From contig CAYFOM010000033.1 in assembly GCA_964344765.1 (NCBI GenBank), positions 1-54,180 of the forward strand: a stretch of DNA of 54,180 nucleotides. The letters are read 5' to 3'. Origin of the DNA: JACNIZ01 sp964344765. GTDB taxonomy: Bacteria; Planctomycetota; UBA1135. This document shows positions 1 through 6,692 of this stretch, in pieces. A program made the translations under genes and the position numbers. The notes below the pieces were generated by a model, which saw nothing but the letters and a program-made list of their open reading frames with translations, was not told where the DNA came from and did not search any database. How positions within the stretch are numbered: position 1 is the first letter of the stretch; each line of letters opens with the position of its first letter.

Positions 1-1
1 G

Positions 2-55
2 AACTAGACTGAATATGCGCAATTCGAACTGGCCCGGCTACGGGGTGCAGATCAC
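2..55. repeat. Left arm of 54-bp terminal inverted repeat
   Basis: Bases 2-55 are the exact reverse complement of bases 54127-54180, and identity stops at base 56. The arm covers the last few codons and stop of the minus-strand gene ending at 38. Exact inverted ends of this length fit an assembly-graph end (an overlap near a k-mer of 55) or a hairpin/inverted-repeat junction. A terminal inverted repeat of a linear replicon is less likely at only 54 bp and with coding sequence inside it. Confidence 0.9.
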
Positions 56-574
56 TTCCATATCCTCCATTTGGTCGATTTTTGACTTGGCATGAATGGC
101 CGCAACATATGCCGCAGCACGTTCAAGAGTCATTGGCTTGGCTCCATAAGCCAAACCAATTACACGATGACGAATCGCCAAGTCTTCCGGCTCGTCATCG
201 GTTTCCGCGTTTGAATCCTCCCCGGGAACGCCGCGCTCTTCGCTAAGGAAAACCAAGTACATCTCTCCTTGGTCAAACTCGGCACTGCGTGGACATCCCA
301 TTCCGCTTGGGAAAAAGGGCGTCAACGTCGACGCGCTCCATTCACCCAAGATCACCTCTTGCAACTTGATTTCGACTTCCGAAATCTGGCACCAGTAGTC
401 AGCGGTGTGGTCTTCTGGCCATGGCCGAATAACAGCGGTCGGGCCGGCGACTCCTTGCACGATTAAATCGGAGCCATCGATCAACCCGCGCAACGAGATC
501 GGATCGATTGGGTAAGTGCCGGATTCTGAGTGAGACCCGGCGCCTAAAAAGAGTAAGAGCAGAGCAAACCACAT
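38..574 (-). CDS. Secreted protein of unknown function
   Basis: I do not recognise the family. The 178-residue product starts with a short hydrophobic signal-like segment (residues 1-12, leucine-rich) followed by a Ser/Gly-rich stretch, so export is likely. The segment LRGLIDGSDLIVQG near residues 28-41 resembles the opening of small extracytoplasmic proteins in which a 'SDLIV.G.V' strand begins a beta-rich domain. Two cysteines (near residues 62 and 94) could pair. The acidic stretch around residues 115-130 looks like a linker. The last codons and stop lie inside the terminal inverted repeat, so the C-terminus depends on that junction being real. It shares a strand with the sugar dehydrogenase upstream (41-base gap). 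Confidence 0.6.
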   Translation of the reverse strand: MWFALLLLFLGAGSHSESGTYPIDPISLRGLIDGSDLIVQGVAGPTAVIRPWPEDHTADYWCQISEVEIKLQEVILGEWSASTLTPFFPSGMGCPRSAEFDQGEMYLVFLSEERGVPGEDSNAETDDEPEDLAIRHRVIGLAYGAKPMTLERAAAYVAAIHAKSKIDQMEDMEVICTP

Positions 575-614
575 TGGGGGGCTTGCTCTGCTCTAGCAGG
601 CGGACGGTGATGGG

Positions 615-2072
615 TTACTGAACCGTGCGCACAATCACATTGCTGACGTGATCCATCTCGGTCGCTTGCGCCCAGACTTGAACGCCAATCAAGCTATTCG
701 GCACCTGCGCGGTGAACGAAGCTTCACCTTGAGCGTCGACCGAAAGCGCGGTCAGCAGTTGCGGTGCGGTCAGGTCCAGCACCACGTTCAACGCCGGCAC
801 CGAGGTGCTGCCCAAACCGTTCAGCGAGTAAGTCAACCACGCAGTACCGGTTGGCGTCGCGCCGGTGATGGCCAAAGTAGTCGGTGAGCCGGCTTCGACG
901 AAGACCGAAGTATCGAGTGCCATTCCCGCCGGAACGATTTTGTAAACCGTACCGTTGCCGCTGATCACGTAAACCTCGCCGGCGCCGTCTTGGCCAAAGG
1001 AGGTAATGTTCGGCACCGTGCCGAATTCGGTGGAGTGATCCATTTCATCGGTCACGCTGCCGTTGAAACGCAACGACCACACCTGACCGCTGCAGTAATC
1101 GCCGTAGAAGTAACGCCCCTGCATCGTCGCCATGCGCTCGCCGCGGTAAACATAACCACCGGTGATCGAACAGCGGAACGGGTTGCCGCCGTGGGTGTAT
1201 TCATGAATCGGATCGGTCAAACCACCCGGATCGCAGTTCGTCGACGGGTTGTAGCAATCGTTTCCTTCCTTCAATCGCCAACCATAATTCAAACCACCTG
1301 CACCGGCTGGTTCAAAATCGATCTCCTCCAAGATGTTCTGGCCGACGTCGCCAATCCAGCAATCGCCGGTGAGAGTGTCGAAGCTAAAGCGCCACGGGTT
1401 GCGCAAACCCAGCGACCAAATTTCCTCGAGCGCACCGGGGTCGCCTACAAAAGGATTGTCGGCAGGAATGGTGTACGGCAATCCGTTGTCGATATCCAAA
1501 CGCAACATCTTGCCGTGGAAGTTCTGCGGGTTTTGCGCGCGGTTGGATGGATCACCAGCCGCGCCGCCATCGCCCATGCCGATGTACAAATAACCATCCG
1601 CACCAAATGCGATGCAGCCGCCGTTGTGATTGGAGAACGGTTGGTTCTTCGACAGAATGTTGACCTGCGAGCTGAAATCGGCGACGTCGGGGTTGGCGCT
1701 GACGGTGAATCGATCGACTCGCGTATTGCCCGACGTATTGGTGTAGTTGATGAAGAAATAGCCGTTGCTGTCGTAATCCGGATGGAAAGCCAGCCCCAAC
1801 AAACCGCGTTCGCCATTGGCACCGGTCAGCGAGGTGGCGTCCAAAAACGGCGTCGGCAAGATGGCGCCATCGCGCAGGATTTTGATCAACCCGTCTTGCT
1901 CGACGATGAACAAGCGCTCGATGTCACCCGGCGGCGAAATGGCCAGCAGCGGAGCCGCAAGCCCGCTGGCGACGGGTTCGAGATCTAGATTGCGCTGGGA
2001 GGTGGCGTCGGCGCTCAGGCAGGCTGCGGCGAACACCGCGGCGATTGAAGTAAGTGTTTGACGGGCTTTCAT
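615..2072 (-). CDS. PQQ-dependent sugar dehydrogenase (sorbosone/glucose dehydrogenase family)
   Basis: The 485-residue secreted protein has a signal peptide (residues 1-25) and a six-bladed beta-propeller of the soluble glucose/sorbosone dehydrogenase type. Family landmarks are visible: GERGLLGLAFHPDY near residue 87, HNGGCIAFGADGYLYIGMGD near 148, the SLGLRNPWRFSFD motif near 220 and IGDVGQNILEEID just after. These enzymes oxidise sugars or alcohols in the periplasm with pyrroloquinoline quinone; the exact substrate cannot be read here. The last ~100 residues form a separate beta-rich module (GATPTGTAWLTYSLNGLGS) also seen at the ends of the cytochrome at 51397 and, more loosely, the hydrolase at 36839. 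Start is the ATG at 2072, directly preceding the signal peptide. Confidence 0.88.
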   Translation of the reverse strand: MKARQTLTSIAAVFAAACLSADATSQRNLDLEPVASGLAAPLLAISPPGDIERLFIVEQDGLIKILRDGAILPTPFLDATSLTGANGERGLLGLAFHPDYDSNGYFFINYTNTSGNTRVDRFTVSANPDVADFSSQVNILSKNQPFSNHNGGCIAFGADGYLYIGMGDGGAAGDPSNRAQNPQNFHGKMLRLDIDNGLPYTIPADNPFVGDPGALEEIWSLGLRNPWRFSFDTLTGDCWIGDVGQNILEEIDFEPAGAGGLNYGWRLKEGNDCYNPSTNCDPGGLTDPIHEYTHGGNPFRCSITGGYVYRGERMATMQGRYFYGDYCSGQVWSLRFNGSVTDEMDHSTEFGTVPNITSFGQDGAGEVYVISGNGTVYKIVPAGMALDTSVFVEAGSPTTLAITGATPTGTAWLTYSLNGLGSTSVPALNVVLDLTAPQLLTALSVDAQGEASFTAQVPNSLIGVQVWAQATEMDHVSNVIVRTVQ

Positions 2073-2126
2073 TTTGGGGATCGAGGGGATTCCAAACTAC
2101 CAGAGAATCCGTTCTCATAGGCCAAG

Positions 2127-2492
2127 CTAGGCCGATTTCCCCGCCCCCATCCGCACGCCGGGCGCCAGCAGGATCAAAAACGCCAGGTGGTACCACACCG
2201 GCATCAGCGTCCAAACGCTGCCTTGCACCGAAATGCCGGTGGCGATCAGCAGGCCCGACAGCACCACCCACGCTTTGCGATTTCCGGTGGCCAGCCAGCG
2301 CAGCATCAGGCCGGCGCAAATCGAGCAAATGATGCTCAGCGCAAGGAAGCTCATCAGCACGCCGGTGTCTTCGACGGCTTGACCGGCTTCGACCATTTTG
2401 GTGGCGTCGGCGAACAGCAGCGCGCCGGAGCCTAGCCAAATTGCGGTCCACACGGCGTAGCCGAGAACCACTGCAAGTAGAGGATTTTTCAT
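2127..2492 (-). CDS. Small four-helix membrane protein
   Basis: The 121-residue product is almost entirely hydrophobic, with four predicted membrane segments (about residues 5-27, 44-64, 72-90 and 94-112). I recognise no catalytic motif. It starts 3 bases after the SRPBCC gene stops, so the two are surely co-transcribed behind the ArsR regulator. Arrangements of ArsR regulator, SRPBCC protein and small membrane protein are common in bacteria, and the membrane partner usually has no known activity. A role together with the SRPBCC protein is inferred only from the layout. Confidence 0.7.
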   Translation of the reverse strand: MKNPLLAVVLGYAVWTAIWLGSGALLFADATKMVEAGQAVEDTGVLMSFLALSIICSICAGLMLRWLATGNRKAWVVLSGLLIATGISVQGSVWTLMPVWYHLAFLILLAPGVRMGAGKSA

Positions 2493-2495
2493 GAT

Positions 2496-3011
2496 TTAGA
2501 CCGGCCAGTTTTCACTGCGGCATTTTTTCGGGGAGATGGGTTCCATCAGCTTGAACACGCGGTAAAGAATGCGAATGCCCAGACTGGGTTTGCCGGTTTC
2601 GATCACCGACTTCAGCACCTTGGTAATCATGCCGCCACCTTGCTCCATCTGCTTCGCGGTCTTGGTGCCCTGCGGTACGTTCGACACGGTCAGCGTGAAT
2701 TGAGTTGCGCCGCCGACGTCTTCCAAATCGTAGGCGACGACGCATTCCGGGTCGTTGAGATGGGTGAATTGGAAGGTGTGGACAAAGCGCCGCGGCGGCT
2801 CGCATTCGAGGATTTCGCCGACAACGCCGGTGTATTTGCCGTTGCCGGTGCGCATCGCCAAACGCGCGCCGGCTTTGAGTTCGCGCACGTGCATTTGGTT
2901 GTTGAAGAACGCTGGAATCGGTTGGTCGGTGCGCGTGATTTCGTGCCAGACGTCGTCGATGGCGCCTTGGATCAGCACTTGGAAGACTAGGTCGTCGGAG
3001 GGATTGGACAT
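2496..3011 (-). CDS. SRPBCC (AHSA1/START-like) domain protein
   Basis: The 171-residue protein fits the AHSA1-type SRPBCC fold, a helix-grip barrel with a deep hydrophobic ligand pocket. The N-terminal strand and helix FQVLIQGAIDDVWHEITRTD and the strand RTGNGKYTGVVGEILECEPP followed by RRFVHTFQF are typical. No catalytic residue defines the family and the ligand is unknown. It lies directly downstream of the ArsR regulator (56-base gap) and upstream of a membrane protein, so it is probably the main target of that regulator. ATG at 3011. Confidence 0.8.
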   Translation of the reverse strand: MSNPSDDLVFQVLIQGAIDDVWHEITRTDQPIPAFFNNQMHVRELKAGARLAMRTGNGKYTGVVGEILECEPPRRFVHTFQFTHLNDPECVVAYDLEDVGGATQFTLTVSNVPQGTKTAKQMEQGGGMITKVLKSVIETGKPSLGIRILYRVFKLMEPISPKKCRSENWPV

Positions 3012-3067
3012 GGTGTGGCGGGGATGAGGTCTGGCCTATGGGTTGGGCGCGGCGTCGTGGGAACGAG

Positions 3068-3445
3068 TCAGGCTTTTTTGTTTTGCCGAACGTCGGCGCG
3101 GGCTTCGACGCGCTGCTGCAGATCGGCGATGCGGCCGGACCAAAACGAACTGTATTCGTCGGTCCAGCGGTCGTAGATCAGCTGAATCGGCATCGGGTTG
3201 AAGTACAGGCGGCGGCTGCGGCCGTCTTTTTGACTGAGTACCAACTGCGCTTCTTCCAACCGCGCCAGGTGTTTGATCGTGGCGATGCGGCTGAAATCAA
3301 AGTGCGACGCCAACCCCTGCACCGTCATGCCCGGCGCCTGCTTCAGCAGATCGAGCATGCGCCGCCGCGCACGATGGGCGAGGGCGTGGAAGACCAGGTC
3401 CTCGGAGGTGAGGACGTCTTCGGCTGGACTGGGGTTGGCGACCAT
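3068..3445 (-). CDS. ArsR-family winged-helix transcriptional regulator
   Basis: The product has an ArsR/SmtB-type winged helix: FHALAHRARRRMLDLLKQAP, then a recognition helix around FDFSRIATIKHLARLEEAQL and a wing rich in charged residues (QKDGRSRRLYF). No metal-binding CxC motif is seen, so it belongs with the non-metal ArsR proteins usually paired with SRPBCC genes. I chose the ATG at 3445 (125 residues). An upstream GTG at 3490 adds 15 residues but would put the perfect palindrome at 3447-3464 inside the coding sequence. With the ATG start the palindrome abuts the gene, as expected for an autoregulatory operator. Confidence 0.85.
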   Translation of the reverse strand: MVANPSPAEDVLTSEDLVFHALAHRARRRMLDLLKQAPGMTVQGLASHFDFSRIATIKHLARLEEAQLVLSQKDGRSRRLYFNPMPIQLIYDRWTDEYSSFWSGRIADLQQRVEARADVRQNKKA

Positions 3446-3446
3446 T

Positions 3447-3464
3447 GGTAACCAAAAGGTTACC
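3447..3464. promoter_or_regulatory. Palindromic operator of the ArsR regulator
   Basis: GGTAACC-AAAA-GGTTACC is a perfect 7-bp inverted repeat with a 4-base spacer, one base upstream of the ArsR ATG. ArsR proteins bind dimeric palindromes of this size. Repression of the ArsR-SRPBCC-membrane operon from here is inferred. On the minus strand a TAACCT inside the palindrome could serve as the -10 element. Confidence 0.6.
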
Positions 3465-3545
3465 TGAAATCCTGAGAGTGCGCAACCCACTTATTTCTTA
3501 GGAGGATCCTGCTTGGCGGGAGGAGTGAACCCCCACTTCCTGTAG

Positions 3546-3551
3546 TAGGAT
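3546..3551 (+). promoter_or_regulatory. -10-like hexamer TAGGAT, 8 bases before the ATG at 3560
   Basis: It fits the TAnnnT pattern seen just ahead of many starts in this window. The start site would fall close to the ATG, giving a leaderless or very short leader. No clear -35 is visible. Confidence 0.35.
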
Positions 3552-3559
3552 GAAAATCG

Positions 3560-3934
3560 ATGGCAGATTCTTGGACCCTCGTTTACGCCGGCAATTACTC
3601 AAGCGTGCTCGCCAATCAGGCCACTTTGGAGGCTAGCGGGATTGAGACTTACATTCCTGATAGCACAACCAAGGTGGTTGACCCAGTGATCACTGGCGGC
3701 GCCTGTCTCGACGCCGAACTGCACGTGCACACATCAGATGTCGATCAAGCGGCTGGAATCTTGAATACTCGGATCGAAAACCCAGAGCGTGGGCCCACCA
3801 CTGCTGAATTCATCCAATCGGATCCCGTGACCCGAAACGTGCTGATCGGCTTCGGCTTGATTATCGCGGCAGTCGTCCTATTTCTTGTCATCGCCGAGTT
3901 AGCCGGTTTCGGAATGTACTCCGGAGCGGGCTAA
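3560..3934 (+). CDS. DUF2007-type protein with C-terminal membrane helix
   Basis: The 124-residue protein has an N-terminal domain resembling DUF2007 ('putative signal transducing'), a small alpha/beta domain: WTLVYAGNYSSVLANQATLE, then SGIETYIPD and a closing strand with a helix LHVHTSDVDQAAGILN. A single strongly hydrophobic helix (about residues 93-115) anchors the C-terminus in the membrane. The function of such proteins is not established. It is divergent from the ArsR operon with a 114-base shared upstream region and is followed 26 bases later by a second SRPBCC gene. Confidence 0.65.
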   Translation: MADSWTLVYAGNYSSVLANQATLEASGIETYIPDSTTKVVDPVITGGACLDAELHVHTSDVDQAAGILNTRIENPERGPTTAEFIQSDPVTRNVLIGFGLIIAAVVLFLVIAELAGFGMYSGAG

Positions 3935-3960
3935 ACCTCCCCTCACCCCTCCCCACGACG

Positions 3961-4395
3961 ATGAAGTACTCCCTCGAACTCGAACTCAATCTGCCGCGCG
4001 AACGCGTGATTGAACTATTCGACAACCCGGACAACATGAAGGAGTGGCAGCCGGATTTGGTGAGTTACGAGCACCTCAGCGGCGAGTCGGGTCAGGTCGG
4101 CGCGAAGGCGAAGCTGGTTTACAAAATGGGCAAGCGCGAGATCGAAATGATCGAGTCGGTCACCCACCGCAACTTGCCGGATGAATTTTTCGGCACTTAT
4201 GAAGCCAAGGGCTGCTGGAACTACATCGAAAATCGTTTCACCGAAATCGATGCCAACACCACGCATTGGGATTTTTACACTGAATTCAAACTCAGCGGTT
4301 TTATGAAGATCATGGGCTGGATTTTGCCGGGTAGCTTCAAAAAGCAATCCTTCAAATTCATGAAGATGTTCAAGGAGTTCGCCGAGCAGGCTTAA
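3961..4395 (+). CDS. SRPBCC family protein (polyketide cyclase/START-like)
   Basis: The 144-residue protein has the single-domain SRPBCC pattern: an opening strand LELELNLPRERVIELF, then NPDNMKEWQPDLVSYEHLSG, a central sheet (AKLVYKMGKREIEMIESV) and a long C-terminal helix (SFKKQSFKFMKMFKEFAEQA) that covers the ligand pocket. No ligand can be assigned. It is not closely similar to the SRPBCC protein at 2496 and has no partner regulator. It starts with the ATG at 3961, 26 bases after the preceding gene, and was probably transcribed with it. Confidence 0.8.
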   Translation: MKYSLELELNLPRERVIELFDNPDNMKEWQPDLVSYEHLSGESGQVGAKAKLVYKMGKREIEMIESVTHRNLPDEFFGTYEAKGCWNYIENRFTEIDANTTHWDFYTEFKLSGFMKIMGWILPGSFKKQSFKFMKMFKEFAEQA

Positions 4396-4409
4396 CTCCG
4401 CGCCGCGGC

Positions 4410-4415
4410 TAAAAT
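4410..4415 (+). promoter_or_regulatory. -10-like hexamer TAAAAT, 6 bases before the ATG at 4422
   Basis: It matches the window-wide TAnnnT pattern and supports the ATG at 4422 rather than the TTG at 4416, which would lie in the untranscribed spacer. Confidence 0.45.
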
Positions 4416-4421
4416 TTGCCG

Positions 4422-4889
4422 ATGTTGATCCGCGACTACCGCTCCGATGATGCGCGTGCGCTGACCGATATTTTCTACGACAGCATTCACCAAGTCGCGA
4501 CCGAGTACTACACGCCGGAGCAAGTCCAGGCGTGGGCACCGTTGCCAAAGGATTACGACGGCTGGCAGCAGCGCTTGGATGGCAAACCGCCGTTTGTGGC
4601 GGAGATCGATGGCGTGATCGTTGGATTCGTCACGCTGGAAAATGATGGCCATATCGATTGGACCTACACTCACCCCGGTTATCAACGGCGCGGCGTTGCC
4701 GGCCAGCTTTATCAACACTTGGAACACGCCGCTATCAAGCAAGGAATCTCGCGGCTGTACGTCGAGGCGTCGTTTTTAGCACGACCGTTTTTCGAACGGC
4801 GCGGCTTCACGATCATCCAGCAAAACGATACCAAGCGCGACGGCCAAGTCCTGACGAATTGGTCGATGGAGAAGAGAATTAAGGCTTAA
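4422..4889 (+). CDS. GNAT family N-acetyltransferase
   Basis: The 155-residue protein has a GNAT fold that transfers acetyl from acetyl-CoA to an amine. The opening strand MLIRDYRSDDARALTDIFYD, the strand PFVAEIDGVIVGFVTL and the acetyl-CoA pyrophosphate loop YQRRGVAGQLYQHLE (Q/R-x-x-G-x-G/A type) are clear. The terminal ARPFFERRGF motif is typical of YafP/PhnO-like members. The acceptor substrate is unknown. Its 3' end overlaps the convergent DEAD-box helicase gene by 11 bases. Confidence 0.87.
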   Translation: MLIRDYRSDDARALTDIFYDSIHQVATEYYTPEQVQAWAPLPKDYDGWQQRLDGKPPFVAEIDGVIVGFVTLENDGHIDWTYTHPGYQRRGVAGQLYQHLEHAAIKQGISRLYVEASFLARPFFERRGFTIIQQNDTKRDGQVLTNWSMEKRIKA

Positions 4890-6639
4890 AGCGCTTCTTG
4901 CGTCCACCCGGCTTACTTCCGCGCTTACCACCTTGCGGCCCACCGCGCCGTCCGCCTTTTTGGAATCGCTCGCGCTGCCGCGGTGCATGCTGGCGCTTTT
5001 TGAAGTCGCCCTTTTTCACATCCACTCGCGTGATTCGCAGCTTGCGGCCGCAGACGATCACGCGCTTCAACAACTGAAACACCTCGGGCGGCATGCCTTC
5101 GGGCAGGTCCACCAGCGTGTACTCGTTGAAGATATTGACGCGCCCAATGTGCTGATTTTCCAACCCCGCCTCGTTGGCAATGGCACCCACAATATTGCCC
5201 GCTTTGACGCCATGCATATGCCCCACTTCAATCTGGAAGCGGTCCATGCCCGGCGGCAACGGATCCTGTTTTTTGTACTCCTTGCCCTGGTTCTTACCGC
5301 CAGCCGGCCCCGGCGTTTCGCCCTCGAGCAGCAACGGCGTATCACCTTGCAGCAAACTCGCCAACGCCGACGCAATCTCCACCGCAGGTACATCGTGCTC
5401 GCGCTGGTACGACTCAATCAGCTTCGGGAACAAACCAAGGTTGTCCTTGCTCAACTCATCGCTAATGCGCTGCTTGAAGTTGGCAATGCGCCGATCGTTG
5501 ATTGCCTCGGTGGTCGGCATCTCGAACATCTCGATCGGCTTGCGCGTTGCCCGCTCAATCGCTTTCAACATGCGGCGCTCGCGCGGCGTGACGAACAAAA
5601 TCGCATCGCCCTCACGGCCGGCGCGGCCGGTGCGACCGATGCGGTGCACGTAGGCTTCGGTGTCGTACGGAATGTCGAAGTTGACGACGTGGCTGACACG
5701 CTCGACGTCCAATCCGCGGGCAGCGACATCGGTGGCGACCAAAATGTCCAACTGGCCAGCCTTCAAACGCTTGACCGTGCGCTCGCGCTGCGCCTGCGGC
5801 ATATCGCCATTTAGCGCTGACGTCGGAAAACCGCGCGCTTCCAGCCTTTCCGCCAGTTCCACCGTCGCGTGCTTGGTGCGCACGAAGATGATCATCGCAT
5901 CAAATGGCTCGGCTTCGAGGATGCGAGTCAGCACATCCAACTTATGCACATGACTGACCGGCCAAAAACGCTGACGAATGGTGTCGGCGGTGGTGGTTTT
6001 GACCTGGATTTGAACCACCGTCGGGTCGTTCAAATACTTCTCGGCGATGCGCTGAATGCGCGGCGGCATGGTCGCCGAAAACAGTGCGGTCTGACGTGAC
6101 TCCGGCGTCTGCTCGAGAATCCATTCGACGTCGTCGATGAATCCCATGCGCAGCATTTCATCGGCCTCGTCCAACACCAAAGTCTTTAGCTGATCCAGCT
6201 GCAAGGTGCCGCGGCGCATGTGGTCCATGACCCGCCCCGGCGTGCCGACCACGACTTGCGGTACGCGCTTCAGCGCGCGAATCTGCGGTCGGAAATCCTG
6301 GCCGCCGTAAATCGGCAGCACGTGGAAGCCTTTGATGAACTTGCCGTACTTCTGGAAGGCTTCGGCAACCTGAATGGCCAGCTCGCGCGTCGGCGTCAGC
6401 ACCAACACCTGCGGCGCGGTGGCGTCGGCGTCGAGTTGGTCGAGCAGCGGCAACGCAAAGGCTGCCGTCTTGCCGGTGCCGGTCTGCGCCTGCCCGAGCA
6501 CGTCTCTGCGCTCCATCATCAAAGGGATGATCTGCGCCTGGATCGGCGACGGACTTTCGTAGCCCACCTCCGCCAATGCCTTCATCAAGGGCTCGCCAAG
6601 CCCCATCTGATCGAATTCTTTAGCCGTCACCGTAGTCAT
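4879..6639 (-). CDS. deaD: DEAD-box ATP-dependent RNA helicase with DbpA-type RNA-binding domain
   Basis: The 586-residue DeaD/CsdA-like helicase unwinds RNA in ribosome assembly, mRNA turnover or cold adaptation. Motifs in order: Q-motif (YESPSPIQAQIIP), Walker A AQTGTGKT, PTRELA, DEAD box, SAT, and the RecA2 motifs ARGLD and HRIGRTGRAG. A DbpA-like RNA-binding domain follows (about residues 460-540, MHGVKAGNIVGAIANEAGL). The tail is rich in Arg, Gly and Lys, as usual for RNA clamps. I chose the ATG at 6639; a TTG three codons upstream is possible. The gene symbol reflects architecture only. It is convergent with the GNAT gene (11-base overlap). Confidence 0.92.
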   Translation of the reverse strand: MTTVTAKEFDQMGLGEPLMKALAEVGYESPSPIQAQIIPLMMERRDVLGQAQTGTGKTAAFALPLLDQLDADATAPQVLVLTPTRELAIQVAEAFQKYGKFIKGFHVLPIYGGQDFRPQIRALKRVPQVVVGTPGRVMDHMRRGTLQLDQLKTLVLDEADEMLRMGFIDDVEWILEQTPESRQTALFSATMPPRIQRIAEKYLNDPTVVQIQVKTTTADTIRQRFWPVSHVHKLDVLTRILEAEPFDAMIIFVRTKHATVELAERLEARGFPTSALNGDMPQAQRERTVKRLKAGQLDILVATDVAARGLDVERVSHVVNFDIPYDTEAYVHRIGRTGRAGREGDAILFVTPRERRMLKAIERATRKPIEMFEMPTTEAINDRRIANFKQRISDELSKDNLGLFPKLIESYQREHDVPAVEIASALASLLQGDTPLLLEGETPGPAGGKNQGKEYKKQDPLPPGMDRFQIEVGHMHGVKAGNIVGAIANEAGLENQHIGRVNIFNEYTLVDLPEGMPPEVFQLLKRVIVCGRKLRITRVDVKKGDFKKRQHAPRQRERFQKGGRRGGPQGGKRGSKPGGRKKRFKP

Positions 6640-6692
6640 GCAACCCAACAGTCTATCCGAAATCGACTATTTAGGGATGCCCGGCAGGTGAA

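Noticed and set aside
990..1988. 332-residue open frame opposite the sugar dehydrogenase
   Set aside because: Shadow frame; the dehydrogenase motifs are on the other strand.
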